Counted from the stretch's first letter, positions 44,569 to 53,052 are shown. The stretch: 64,000 nucleotides of DNA from Paenibacillus sp. JJ-223 (GCF_927798175.1 NZ_CAKMMP010000017.1:1-64000), one strand, 5' to 3'. Notes: generated by a model from the sequence alone, not told the origin. Numbers and translations are program-made.

Positions 44569-45630
44569 ATGGAATTACAACATTTGAACCGTACAGCGTG
44601 GGCTGCTCTTTCATCAGTTGAAAAGGAACAATATTTGCAGGAGCTGACAGAACTTCCGGAAGGCGTGGCGTACGAAGGCTTGCGGAAATTTGAACGGTAC
44701 GGTCGGTGCACGGAGACAGGTGTGTTCTCCTATGAACAACGGGACTTCGTATTTGTTCCAGGTGATCTCGTGACGTTGGGGTGGGACGGTTGGCACGAAG
44801 GCATGAACGAGGAGACGGCCATCGATATTCGGGAAACCTTCAGTGAGTACGGCGTACACGATATCGATGCTTATCTTCGCGAATTTTCGTCTCCGGTGAG
44901 AGAAGTCCACATTTCTCCGATGCTGGTCGAATGTCAGGCCCGTTCCCTGGGTTGGTTTGAAGTGAGCGAAGAAGAAGCTATGGCTTGGGACGATGGGGAA
45001 TTCGCGAAAGAATGGGAGAAATTCAAACAATCTGACATCAGCGAGTACGAACGTTACCAGCATTTTCGTTTGGTGCGCCATGAAGGAGGTATACGAATCT
45101 TTTGGTTCAACGAAGACCTGACGCTGGAGCGGTTGAAGGAAGAAACCGAGAAAACAGGGTTTTCCTTGCTGACGGAAGAGGAGTGGGAGTACCTTTACGG
45201 CGGGGGTTGCCGTACGCTGTTTCCGTGGGGAGATAGCTTTGACTACACGATGAAGCTGAAGCATTTCGGAAGTTTACAGGGCGTTCCAGGCATCGTGGAT
45301 GAAAATGCGGAGCCGGACCCTTCTATGGTTGAGGACGACGGCCGTGCTTACGATCTGGAGCTGCCCAATTTCTTCGGCATCCGGTTCGAAGGCGATCCCT
45401 ATCGTTGCGAGCTTACGCTTAGTCAGACTGGAGAGCTTATGCCCAAAGGTGGGGACGGCGGCTCTTTGATCTGCGGGGGGCTTGGTCCTGTGGCCGGTTT
45501 TTTGCCCGCTACGGTTGTATATTATCGGGATGCCAACATCGGCGAACTGGAATGGGAGGAACTCATCGATGGCATGTATTATCGGCGAGTCATTCAAATT
45601 TCTTCGTCCTGTGCTCCTTCTCAAAAATGA
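44569..45630 (+). CDS. Unknown protein with FGE/SUMF1-like C-terminal region
   Basis: A 353-residue protein. Residues 1-190 are unassigned and acidic. From about 205 on it resembles the formylglycine-generating-enzyme sulfatase-modifying fold: LLTEEEWEYLYGGG and LFPWGDSFD match the hallmark LPTEAEWEYAARGG and YPWGD, and LPNFFGIRFEG matches the later N-A-F-G-L-x-D-M-x-G segment. The copper-binding Cys pair of true FGE is not recognisable, so catalysis is unlikely. The ATG at 44569 follows GGGAGAGGG; an ATG at 44536 overlapping the upstream stop is the alternative. Confidence 0.6.
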   Translation: MELQHLNRTAWAALSSVEKEQYLQELTELPEGVAYEGLRKFERYGRCTETGVFSYEQRDFVFVPGDLVTLGWDGWHEGMNEETAIDIRETFSEYGVHDIDAYLREFSSPVREVHISPMLVECQARSLGWFEVSEEEAMAWDDGEFAKEWEKFKQSDISEYERYQHFRLVRHEGGIRIFWFNEDLTLERLKEETEKTGFSLLTEEEWEYLYGGGCRTLFPWGDSFDYTMKLKHFGSLQGVPGIVDENAEPDPSMVEDDGRAYDLELPNFFGIRFEGDPYRCELTLSQTGELMPKGGDGGSLICGGLGPVAGFLPATVVYYRDANIGELEWEELIDGMYYRRVIQISSSCAPSQK

Positions 45631-45705
45631 CCGATAAAGAGGCTGTGCAGGTGTTTGTGGACACCCCATTCTTCCGGTTTTTAAGGAATACATGCAAGTA
45701 CTGAG

Positions 45706-45733
45706 AGCACAGCCACGTTGCTGTGCTTTTTTG
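45706..45733 (+). terminator. Intrinsic terminator after the 44569 gene
   Basis: A perfect 8-pair stem AGCACAGC/GCTGTGCT with a 6-base loop is followed by TTTTTG. Confidence 0.85.
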
Positions 45734-45812
45734 CTGTTTTTTAACTGCTTTTGCGAGCCTAGGGATACCACCTTATTAAAACGGAATGGGGAAGAATGGT
45801 CATCTGTCTCAG

Positions 45813-45839
45813 ACAATATCGCGGTCACGTCATAAGATA
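45813..45839 (+). promoter_or_regulatory. Sigma-K-like promoter before the CgeB-like gene
   Basis: CATAAGATA (45831-45839) matches the mother-cell sigma-K -10 pattern CATAnnnTA, and AC at 45813-45814 stands 16 bases before it, as in the sigma-K -35 (mACm). The start codon at 45872 lies 33 bases after the -10. The identical nonamer occurs on the minus strand before the spore-surface repeat gene. Confidence 0.55.
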
Positions 45840-45871
45840 AAAGAACGACACGTGGCATGGGAGAACAAGAC

Positions 45872-47026
45872 ATGGTGAAAAAAAAGGTCAGTGGGCGGGA
45901 GAGGCGGCCGAAATCCGGGATGTCCCGGCGTAAATCGGCACTGCCTCCCAAGCAGCGCAAGATCGTCGATGCGGTGATCGGCGAAATGCTTGAACAACTC
46001 CAGCCATGGCTAAGCTCGCAGTTTTCACAGTGGATCGCGAACGAAGGACAGTCTTCGCGAACACAATCGACGATACAACCAAAGGTGGAAGAGATAAGCG
46101 ATCCCTTATTTCAACCGGCCGATCTCAAAAACTTGCGGATTTGCCTGATTTCCGTGCTTCCTGATTGCAGATGGCAAACTGCAGAAGTGATCGTCGAGCA
46201 TTTAAAAATGGTTGTGGGTGAAGTGACGACTGTCGGGCTGCTACCCTCCATGGCGACGCGTTTGCAGGATTTGAATCCGGATCTTGTACTGCTTCTCGGC
46301 AATTCGCGCAAGCTTTCGGAAGAGGAACGGAAAGCCTTGGCCTCATGCCCGGCTCGCAAGGTAATGTGGCTTGACGATGCGGATGGCACGAACGATGCGA
46401 CTTGGCAACTGGCACATTTGGGTGATGTAGTTCTATCGCAAAATCTGGAACATGTGGCGGTTTATCAGGCTGGGGGCGTTCCCTGTGTGTACTATCACCC
46501 TTTTGCTGCCGACCGCAACGTATTTTATCCGCAGGCTGTCTCAAGGGAGTTCCAATCCGATGTGTTAATCATCGGGGATGCGGTACCGGAACGATCCGCA
46601 TATGTATCCGAGGTGGCAAGACATTTTGCTGGAGGACGGGTGCATGCGATGGGGCAAGGGTGGGAGAACGAACCGATCATCACCTCCATTCATACAGAGG
46701 ACGATGCAAATTCGTGTTACAACGGAGCGAACGTTATTATTCATTTCGATTCGTGCCGTTGCCCGCAAAAATTGTTCGACATAGCCGCTTGCGGCGCTTT
46801 TCAGATGGTTCAGGATCAGTCGCATCTCTATGAGCACTTGAGTCCAGGCGAAAACATCGTCACTTTTCAATCCACGACAGAGCTCCACAACCTCCTTGAA
46901 TATTATAGGCATCATCCGGACTTGAAGCGCAAAATCGCCAGTAAGGCATTGGAGGGCAGCAAGTACGATTACTCTTATTTTCAAAATATATTACGGCTCC
47001 TTAAAAGAATCACCGCCGGGGAATGA
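45872..47026 (+). CDS. CgeB-like glycosyltransferase
   Basis: A 384-residue protein with a basic N-terminal tail (VKKKVSGRERRPKSG) and a GT4/CgeB-type core. The C-terminal donor-binding region is clear: CYNGANVIIHFDSCR, then LFDIAACGAFQMVQDQ, then LLEYYRHHPDLKRKIA. CgeB acts in glycosylation of the outermost spore layer in B. subtilis. I start at the ATG at 45872, eight bases after GGGAG; an upstream ATG at 45857 has no site. It forms an operon with the WbsX-type gene 16 bases on. Confidence 0.82.
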   Translation: MVKKKVSGRERRPKSGMSRRKSALPPKQRKIVDAVIGEMLEQLQPWLSSQFSQWIANEGQSSRTQSTIQPKVEEISDPLFQPADLKNLRICLISVLPDCRWQTAEVIVEHLKMVVGEVTTVGLLPSMATRLQDLNPDLVLLLGNSRKLSEEERKALASCPARKVMWLDDADGTNDATWQLAHLGDVVLSQNLEHVAVYQAGGVPCVYYHPFAADRNVFYPQAVSREFQSDVLIIGDAVPERSAYVSEVARHFAGGRVHAMGQGWENEPIITSIHTEDDANSCYNGANVIIHFDSCRCPQKLFDIAACGAFQMVQDQSHLYEHLSPGENIVTFQSTTELHNLLEYYRHHPDLKRKIASKALEGSKYDYSYFQNILRLLKRITAGE

Positions 47027-47042
47027 ACGGGAGGAAGGCCTT

Positions 47043-48101
47043 TTGAAACTGATTGCCTATTTGCTGCCACAATTTCACCGGATTCCTGAAAATGACGCCG
47101 CTTGGGGAGAAGGATTCACCGAGTGGACTAATACGAAGAAATCGGTACCGTTATACCAAGGGCATCGGCAACCAAGGGAGCCTTATAACGATTATTATTA
47201 TGATCTGACCGATCCGGCTGCAAGGCAATGGCAGGCCGGGTTGGCGAAGAAATTCGGGCTTCACGGCTTCTGTTATTATCATTACTGGTTTAAAGGAAAA
47301 AAGCTGTTGGAACAGCCTTTGGAACAGATGCTGAGCTCCGGGAAGCCGGACTTTCCTTTTTGTTTGTCATGGGCGAATGAATCGTGGACCCGCAAATGGG
47401 ATGGCAGCGACAATGAACTGATCCTTCGGCAGGATTATGGTCAAGAGGAAGATTGGGAGCGGCATTTCGACTATCTGCTGCAGGCATTTAGCGATCCAAG
47501 ATATATTCGTATCGACAACAAACCGGTATTCCTGATTTATCGTCCCGGAAACATTCCTTGTTGCGAAGAGATGTTGGCCTTCTGGAAGCGACTCGCGTTA
47601 CGCAGAGGGATGGACGGCCTTTTCGTGGTACGGACGCTGGGTGGCTTTGGGTTGCCTAAACAGGAAGGATTCGATGCCAGTGTAGAGTTCGAGCCCCACT
47701 ACACCTTCGGACACAGCGGTTCGGAGCGAATCTGGAGCACCATGCGCACGATGGGCGGGGAACATCTTGTGTTTGATTACGACGAAGTGTGGCGGTTGAT
47801 GTTGAATCGTTCGCCGCGTCGGGAAGGGGAAATGATTTTTCCAGGGGCTTTTGTTGGCTGGGACAATACACCACGTCTCGGTGTGAAGGGGCAGAGCGGA
47901 TTTGGCGCGTCGCCTCATAAATTCGAAGAATATTTGAGGAGGCAGCTCAAACGAGCCAGACAGCTGTATCGCAGTGAATTTGTGTTTATTAACGCATGGA
48001 ACGAGTGGGGAGAAGGAGCGTATTTGGAGCCGGATAAGGACTGGGAATATGCTTATTTGAAGGCTGTGAAGAAGGCGCTGGAATCCTCGGAGAACGAATA
48101 A
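47043..48101 (+). CDS. WbsX-type GH99-like polysaccharide protein
   Basis: A 352-residue protein with the WbsX/GH99-like signature: YLLPQFHRIPENDAAWGEGF, EWTN, then GFCYYHYWFKGKK and FCLSWANESWTRKWDG; the C-terminus ends FVFINAWNEWGEGAYLEPD. WbsX-type proteins occur in surface-polysaccharide and glycan clusters and may hydrolyse or transfer mannosides. The start is a TTG at 47043 after GGGAGGAAGG. It shares an operon and probably a role in spore-surface glycan with the CgeB-like gene. Confidence 0.85.
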   Translation: MKLIAYLLPQFHRIPENDAAWGEGFTEWTNTKKSVPLYQGHRQPREPYNDYYYDLTDPAARQWQAGLAKKFGLHGFCYYHYWFKGKKLLEQPLEQMLSSGKPDFPFCLSWANESWTRKWDGSDNELILRQDYGQEEDWERHFDYLLQAFSDPRYIRIDNKPVFLIYRPGNIPCCEEMLAFWKRLALRRGMDGLFVVRTLGGFGLPKQEGFDASVEFEPHYTFGHSGSERIWSTMRTMGGEHLVFDYDEVWRLMLNRSPRREGEMIFPGAFVGWDNTPRLGVKGQSGFGASPHKFEEYLRRQLKRARQLYRSEFVFINAWNEWGEGAYLEPDKDWEYAYLKAVKKALESSENE

Positions 48102-48168
48102 GAGAGGACCGGGGTCCTCTCTTTAAATATGACGCGCACTTTTCGTTGGAAACGGCAGGATGACGTAA

Positions 48169-48603
48169 TCAGACTTTTTGAATTCCAATGGCCAACGTGC
48201 CGGAAGAAGCATCAATGAAGAGCACGTAGTTGGATCCGTCGGTCCCTTTGAGCAATAATCCCGGTTGGTTCGGGTTGCCGGAAGGGTACAAGAGAACATT
48301 GGCTGCGGTTGAGGCAACGCCTGGAGCGGTAGGAAGAGCGGTTACGTTCAGTCTTTGCCCAGCCGTCAAGCTACCACCGACGCTTGCTTGGCCATTGACA
48401 CCAAAATTGGAGTTCACTGTCGCACTTCCGTTGACTTGTAAACTTCCCGCGATCGTTTCGTTGGAATTCACCTGCAAGGAGCCTTGCACGGTCTGGTTAG
48501 AATTAACCTGTATATTTTGACCAAACGTCGCATTGCCATTGACTTGAAAATCCTGCTGAATTGTGGCATTTCCCGTCACGTTTACGTTATCGAACGTAGG
48601 CAT
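48169..48603 (-). CDS. Spore-surface-type protein of six 12-residue repeats
   Basis: A 144-residue protein. Residues 9-80 are six exact 12-residue units that begin with V(N/T)xN and end with a S-L-Q or D-F-Q type triplet, for example VNSNQTVQGSLQ and VNSNETIAGSLQ; each would form one turn of a beta-helix or fibre. Residues 85-144 form a C-terminal cap (GLLLKGTDGSNYVLFID). Asn, Gln, Thr and Ser dominate, giving many potential glycosylation sites. The start is the ATG at 48603 with AAAGGA ten bases upstream; a GTG two codons earlier is possible. It faces the glycosyltransferase operon and carries a sigma-K-like -10. Confidence 0.75.
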   Translation of the reverse strand: MPTFDNVNVTGNATIQQDFQVNGNATFGQNIQVNSNQTVQGSLQVNSNETIAGSLQVNGSATVNSNFGVNGQASVGGSLTAGQRLNVTALPTAPGVASTAANVLLYPSGNPNQPGLLLKGTDGSNYVLFIDASSGTLAIGIQKV

Positions 48604-48632
48604 GGACACATCATCCTTTATATTTGATGCTC

Positions 48633-48641
48633 TATCTTATG
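48633..48641 (-). promoter_or_regulatory. Sigma-K-like -10 before the 12-residue repeat gene
   Basis: On the minus strand this reads CATAAGATA, the same nonamer as before the CgeB-like gene. It ends 30 bases before the start codon. No clear AC -35 is seen at the right distance, so this is only a candidate. Confidence 0.4.
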
Positions 48642-48660
48642 TAACTAGAGGCAAAATAAT

Positions 48661-48704
48661 ATGGGTAATATACCTGTTCTATCGAAAACAGGTATATTAC
48701 CCAT
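48661..48704 (-). terminator. Long perfect hairpin, probable terminator of the 48731 gene
   Basis: An 18-pair perfect stem (ATGGGTAATATACCTGTT with its complement) closes an 8-base loop, 27 bases after the stop of the leftward gene. The following minus-strand sequence ATTATTTTG gives only a short T-run. Confidence 0.7.
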
Positions 48705-48730
48705 GCTCATTTTCAGAGTTTTCGTGCCAA

Positions 48731-49843
48731 TTATTTCAGTTTTTGAACGGCTGCGGCCATTTGCTCCAATTGGGCGTGGGTCAGGGAATGGTCCGGCGAG
48801 CTGAGTGTTACATACCGGTCATCCAATTGGAACGTCAGCATGTCCGTTTTGTCGGGAGTGTACCATTTGGCGGATACGCCGTTGGGCAGTTTGACGGTTT
48901 TGCCGTCATAGTCGAAAGCGTAATCTCTCGGCGAAACATCCACTTTCATGTGGTTAAACACAAAGCTTACACCGTCCCCGCCAGCGGCGACGCTTTTGAA
49001 TTGGTCACCTGCAACCATATGCTTCGGAGCATAAGCCGTCTCGAAACCTTGGAATTTCGCAAATGCTTTTTGAATCGCGGAGACTTGGGACTTGTTGTAG
49101 TTTACATCAGCATAAGCGGCGATACCCTGGTCGGAACCATTATTGCTGTTACTGCCCAATTTGTTGACGTTCACGGCAACCTGCTCCAGTTGGGCTTGGG
49201 TCAATTTGTGATCCGGCGAGCTGAGCGTCACATACCGATCATCCAGTTTGAATGTCAGCATGCCTGTATCCGAAGGCGTGTACCATTTGGCGGATACGCC
49301 GTTTGCCAATGTAACCGTTTTGCCCTCGTAATCGAAAGAGTAATCTTTGGGAGAGATGGAAACATTCATGTGTGCGAACACAAAGTTCACGCCGTCTCCG
49401 CCTGCGCCAACGCTTTTGAATGTATCGCCGGCAATCATTTGCTCAGGAGCATAGGCCGTTTCGAATCCGGCGAATTGTGCAAATGCTTTTTGAATGGCTT
49501 GTTTTTGTGCTGCGCTGTAAGAGACGGAGGTCAATTCCGCATTCGCAGCTTCGCCGATGATGACCTGACCTTTTTTGCCATCGTAAGATACAGGTACATG
49601 CAGTGCATCGGCAAGCGCGCGAACAGGCAGGTAGGTGGAATTGTTGTAGGTGATCGGTGCCAGTTTGTTGCCGCTGCCGTCCGTTGGCGTGTAGGCCGAG
49701 CCGTTTACGTTGAAGCTGATGCCGTGGTTGAGGTATGCCGAGATTTTTTCCAATTGCGTGCCTGCGAATACGCCTGCCGCCCCGGTTAATGTCATGCCAA
49801 GCACCATGACGGCTGCTGCGGATTTTTTTATGTTTTTGTTCAT
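48731..49843 (-). CDS. Secreted protein with copper amine oxidase N-terminal-like domain and tandem duplication
   Basis: A 370-residue secreted protein. Residues 1-28 are a signal peptide (KKSAAAVMVLGMTLTGAAG, cleavage near VFA-GT); residues 33-95 match the copper amine oxidase N-terminal (stalk) domain (YLPVRALADALHVPVSYD), common in Paenibacillus secreted proteins. Two copies of a roughly 120-residue domain follow (about 105-230 and 243-369) sharing AIQKAFA, GFETAYAP, NGVSAKWYTP and LDDRYVTLSSPDH. The copies are about three-quarters identical by eye, a recent duplication. It may act at the cell or spore surface; the role is unknown. Confidence 0.8.
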   Translation of the reverse strand: MNKNIKKSAAAVMVLGMTLTGAAGVFAGTQLEKISAYLNHGISFNVNGSAYTPTDGSGNKLAPITYNNSTYLPVRALADALHVPVSYDGKKGQVIIGEAANAELTSVSYSAAQKQAIQKAFAQFAGFETAYAPEQMIAGDTFKSVGAGGDGVNFVFAHMNVSISPKDYSFDYEGKTVTLANGVSAKWYTPSDTGMLTFKLDDRYVTLSSPDHKLTQAQLEQVAVNVNKLGSNSNNGSDQGIAAYADVNYNKSQVSAIQKAFAKFQGFETAYAPKHMVAGDQFKSVAAGGDGVSFVFNHMKVDVSPRDYAFDYDGKTVKLPNGVSAKWYTPDKTDMLTFQLDDRYVTLSSPDHSLTHAQLEQMAAAVQKLK

Positions 49844-50039
49844 GATATAACGCTCCTTTATGGATGTAGTGGATTATGATGTCCGGGCTCGCTGTCCCTT
49901 ATGGCTATATATTACTCACGGAAGATATCCAGAATAATTCTGAATTATATCCAACTTGTAAACTTCATCATCCATCCGCAGAATGCCAAGGTGTATAATG
50001 ATCCCTGGAAAGGAATGTCATAAAGATGGGGGGATCCAT

Positions 50040-50702
50040 GTGCTTGAAGATCGGAAGTTATGGAATCAGCGGCAAAAAGAGCTTAAGTCCATGTTGGCGA
50101 AGCCCGCACAGTACGAGAATGCGCGGGAATGGTTGCTTTTGCAGCACGGGGCTGTCCATTCGGCTCGAAGCAGAGATGGGGCTGCGTGGTCTTTTGAAGA
50201 TGAAGTACTGGATCATATGACTGAAAACCGGTTTCGACATGTCCCGGCTTCTGGAGCCAACTCGGTCGCATGGCATATTTATCATTCGACCCGAATCGAA
50301 GACATGACCATGAATGTGCTGGTGGCCCAAATGAAGCAGGTTATCGATAGTGACTTGTGGATGCAATCCATGCATTTGAACGTCCGCGATACCGGAAATG
50401 GAATGTCGCTTGAACAGCTTGTGCACCTGAGTTCCGTAGTGGATATACCCTCTTTGCGCGCGTACCGAGCTGCTGTCGGCCAAAGGACGCGCGAGATTGT
50501 GATGGAATTGTCGGCAGCAGACTTTAGACGAAAAGTGTCTTCTGCACATTTGAGCCAATTGTCGGAAATGGGGGACGTACTGCCAGAAAACAACTGGTTA
50601 TTGGATTATTGGAGCAATCTGACCGTAGCCGGATTGTTTATGATGCCGGCGACGCGGCATCATTTTGTACATCTCAACAAATCATCAAGGATACGTGAAT
50701 GA
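50040..50702 (+). CDS. DinB-like four-helix-bundle protein
   Basis: A 220-residue protein of the DinB superfamily: HIYHSTRIED (about 76-85) contains a metal-ligand His and the loop pattern of the fold, and the C-terminal helix NWLLDYWSNLTVAGL ends with HHFVHLNK. The start is a GTG at 50040, seven bases after GGGGGG. It is followed 17 bases later by a broken kinase gene, so the two were probably co-transcribed. It is only distantly similar to the DinB-like protein at 2738. Confidence 0.75.
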   Translation: MLEDRKLWNQRQKELKSMLAKPAQYENAREWLLLQHGAVHSARSRDGAAWSFEDEVLDHMTENRFRHVPASGANSVAWHIYHSTRIEDMTMNVLVAQMKQVIDSDLWMQSMHLNVRDTGNGMSLEQLVHLSSVVDIPSLRAYRAAVGQRTREIVMELSAADFRRKVSSAHLSQLSEMGDVLPENNWLLDYWSNLTVAGLFMMPATRHHFVHLNKSSRIRE

Positions 50703-50719
50703 GGAAATGAGGGAATAAT

Positions 50720-51594
50720 GTGGTTGCCCAACCGGATGTATTGAAGCAATATGATATCGGAAGAGTCAAGTCATGCAAACCGTTGAACAAGGGGAATACC
50801 TCTTATGCGATGTTGGTGGATACGGAAGCGGGAGCGTTTGTTTTACGTAAATTGAGCAGCGAACAGCAGGCCTGGAAAGAATATATACTAGCGCAGAAGC
50901 TTGCGCCGACAAACATTAGTCCGAAAATTCGTTGTGCGAAAAATGGAATGCCGTATGCGACATACCTCGGTGTATATTTTAATATCCAAGAATATAAGGG
51001 CCCAGTGAACGAGTCAAGAGCAAAAAAACTGAACTTCCTACAATTGGGGAAGCTTGTCGGCCAGTTTCATCACTTGACTGGGGAAGTGAGATTAGGAGAA
51101 CAGGAGGATCGTTATGATCTTCTTTTGTTATGGAAGGCTGTGGGCAGGAGATACGGAATTCGTCTGAATCTAACATTCGAATATTGGGCAATCATATGAT
51201 GCAATGCAAGTCTTATTCCGTTAATAGTGAGACAGTGATCCACGGTGATTTGGGAATATGGAATTTATTATTTACTGAGCGGCATGTTTTCATTATTGAT
51301 ATGGCGGAAGCAAGGATGGGGGATCGCCATTTTGATTTGGCAGCGGTGATTACTTCGAGCATCCCTTTAACCGCTTCAAGAACAGAGATGGAGAAGTCAC
51401 TCTCTCTTTTCGAACGAGGATACGCGCAGGAGCAAGGGGTGTGGGACAACCGACGTTTATTTGAGCAGTTGCACCTATGGCTGCTGCGCGGAATGCTTGC
51501 GCTTGTAATGGATCAGGGGATGAGTGCCCCTAACGTTTCCTACATTGAACGGCAGTTGAACATATTGGAGGAGTATAAATCGCTATTGGTGTGA
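50720..51594 (+). pseudogene. Aminoglycoside phosphotransferase-like kinase, frameshifted
   Basis: Two frames complete one protein of about 290 residues. The first (50720-51199) gives the N-lobe (NKGNTSYAMLVDTEAGAFVL, then IQEYKGPV); the second (51130-51594) gives the C-lobe with the catalytic loop VIHGDLGIWNLLF and the metal-binding Asp in VFIIDMAEARMGDRHFDLAA. The frame changes between about 51115 and 51140, near TTCTTTTGTTATGG, where one lost base would explain it. The APH family includes antibiotic kinases and spore-coat kinases such as CotS/YutH. A sequencing error is the alternative to a true mutation. Confidence 0.75.
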
Positions 51595-51624
51595 AAATAC
51601 CTTGATGAGATTACCAACGCGGAA

Positions 51625-51834
51625 TCATCCGTTAACGAGATACAGCACCAGCCCGCCTATGCCAAAGACCACGGCACCTATATATACATACGTCAGTCGG
51701 CTTAAATTTTGCTTGGTTCTGTGATCATATTCGGGATTGCTCTTCTGATTGGCTTTGGAATTTCCGATCATCAGCGTGGCAATTCCACCGAACAGGGCGA
51801 TGGATACGATCAAAATATAGGGAAGCATCGTCAT
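51625..51834 (-). CDS. Small membrane protein, two transmembrane helices
   Basis: A 69-residue protein with two hydrophobic segments (about 5-23 and 48-66) separated by a polar loop with many Lys, Asn and Gln. GGAGG lies seven bases before its ATG, which supports real translation. I recognise no family. It is the only leftward gene between the kinase remnant and the BdbC gene. Confidence 0.6.
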   Translation of the reverse strand: MTMLPYILIVSIALFGGIATLMIGNSKANQKSNPEYDHRTKQNLSRLTYVYIGAVVFGIGGLVLYLVNG

Positions 51835-51925
51835 GGCACAACCTCCATTGAAGAACGTATTCTGCCAAGGCGTGAGGCCTTGATATGATTGTACTCCAGG
51901 ATGGCATGGGATGTAAGATTCATAT

Positions 51926-51952
51926 CCAAAATATTCAAATATTTGGTATACT
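51926..51952 (+). promoter_or_regulatory. Operator-like palindrome touching an extended -10
   Basis: CCAAAATATT-C-AAATATTTGG (51926-51946) is an almost perfect 21-base palindrome and abuts TATACT (51947-51952), which with the preceding TTGG reads as an extended -10. A regulator bound there would block RNA polymerase. It lies about 105 bases before the BdbC start. Confidence 0.45.
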
Positions 51953-52055
51953 AATCATGCGTGTGCCGGGATGGACATGCCAAGAATAGCCATGAACGCC
52001 GTGATTATTGTATGATTATCCGATAAGAGCACATTTTTGGGGGAGGACAGATGGA

Positions 52056-52505
52056 ATGAGTACACCATCCGCAACCGGGCACTCTGCGAAACATGCGGAC
52101 AAACGTTTGTTTTTGGCTTGGGCCGTTTCGGTCATTGCGACAGGAGGCAGCCTGTATTTCAGTGAAATCAAAGGATTTATTCCATGTGATCTATGCTGGT
52201 TCCAGCGTATTTTTATGTACCCGCTAACGATTGTGCTGGGCATTGCCTACTTCAAGGACGATTTCAAAATCGGAAGATACGTGCTGCCACTAAGCATTAT
52301 AGGGGGATGCATTTCCTTGTACCATGTCGTGATCCAGCGTGTGTACTCGGCTACAGGCAGCGCCGTTGCTTGCGGACAAATTCCTTGTTATACCGACTAT
52401 TTGAACTGGTTCGGATTTATCACGATTCCGCTGCTGGCACTCGTTGCGTTTATGATCATCACCGTGATGCTGTGGGGCATCGGCAAAACATCGAAATCCG
52501 CTTAA
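52056..52505 (+). CDS. bdbC: Disulfide oxidoreductase BdbC (DsbB family)
   Basis: A 149-residue membrane protein with four helices, matching the DsbB/BdbC family. The quinone-linked CxxC pair is CDLC (C44, C47), and the second extracytoplasmic pair is in CGQIPC (C106, C111), all four essential cysteines being present. It re-oxidises thiol-disulfide partner BdbD using menaquinone and allows disulfide bonds in exported proteins. The ATG at 52056 follows GGAGG by nine bases. A FixH/YtkA-like gene follows 22 bases later. Confidence 0.92.
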   Translation: MSTPSATGHSAKHADKRLFLAWAVSVIATGGSLYFSEIKGFIPCDLCWFQRIFMYPLTIVLGIAYFKDDFKIGRYVLPLSIIGGCISLYHVVIQRVYSATGSAVACGQIPCYTDYLNWFGFITIPLLALVAFMIITVMLWGIGKTSKSA

Positions 52506-52527
52506 TTCGGGAAAGGACGGATCATGG

Positions 52528-52962
52528 ATGTTCGGACAAGTCAAATGGGTAGTACCTGTTCTCACGATACTAATCGTATTGGTTACGGGGTGTACCGGTT
52601 CGGAAAATGCGGCGACGAACGAGATGCCGGAAATGATCAAGGTCCAGTTTGTGGTGCCTGAGAAAGCAACCGTGCAAGAGCCCGTGGCGCTGCAAATTAA
52701 ACTGACGCAGGGCGGGCAGCCTGTTGAGGCGGCGGATCACGTCCAGTTCCAGGTATGGAACGAGCTTGACGGTGCTCCCGAGCAAGCCTTGATGACTGCG
52801 GAGGACCTGAAAGAACTGGGGGCCCTGGATGCTATGGAAGTGGACAAGGGCTTATATGAAATCCAGCATACATTCGAAGAGCCGGGTACGTATATCGTAC
52901 AGGTTCATGTCACGCATGGCGCCATGCACAGCATGCCGAAGAAAAAGATTATCGTCGAATGA
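52528..52962 (+). CDS. FixH/YtkA-like lipoprotein
   Basis: A 144-residue lipoprotein: signal peptide with lipobox LVTGC-T (Cys 22), then a YtkA-like beta-sandwich with GTYIVQVHVTHGAMHSMPKK at the end. The His-containing AMHSM region resembles copper-binding YtkA/CopC-type domains. With BdbC just upstream it suggests a role in extracytoplasmic redox or copper delivery; that is inference. The ATG at 52528 follows AAAGGA. Confidence 0.75.
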   Translation: MFGQVKWVVPVLTILIVLVTGCTGSENAATNEMPEMIKVQFVVPEKATVQEPVALQIKLTQGGQPVEAADHVQFQVWNELDGAPEQALMTAEDLKELGALDAMEVDKGLYEIQHTFEEPGTYIVQVHVTHGAMHSMPKKKIIVE

Positions 52963-53012
52963 CGATGTACAGCGAATAGGACGAAGATTGGGTTTGTGTG
53001 CGAGGATGGTTG

Positions 53013-53018
53013 TATAAT
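53013..53018 (+). promoter_or_regulatory. Consensus -10 before the LacI-type gene
   Basis: TATAAT stands 34 bases before the start codon of the LacI-family gene. The -35 region is weak. Confidence 0.4.
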
Positions 53019-53052
53019 TACATTATGAAATTGCAGTGGAAAAGAGGTTGTT

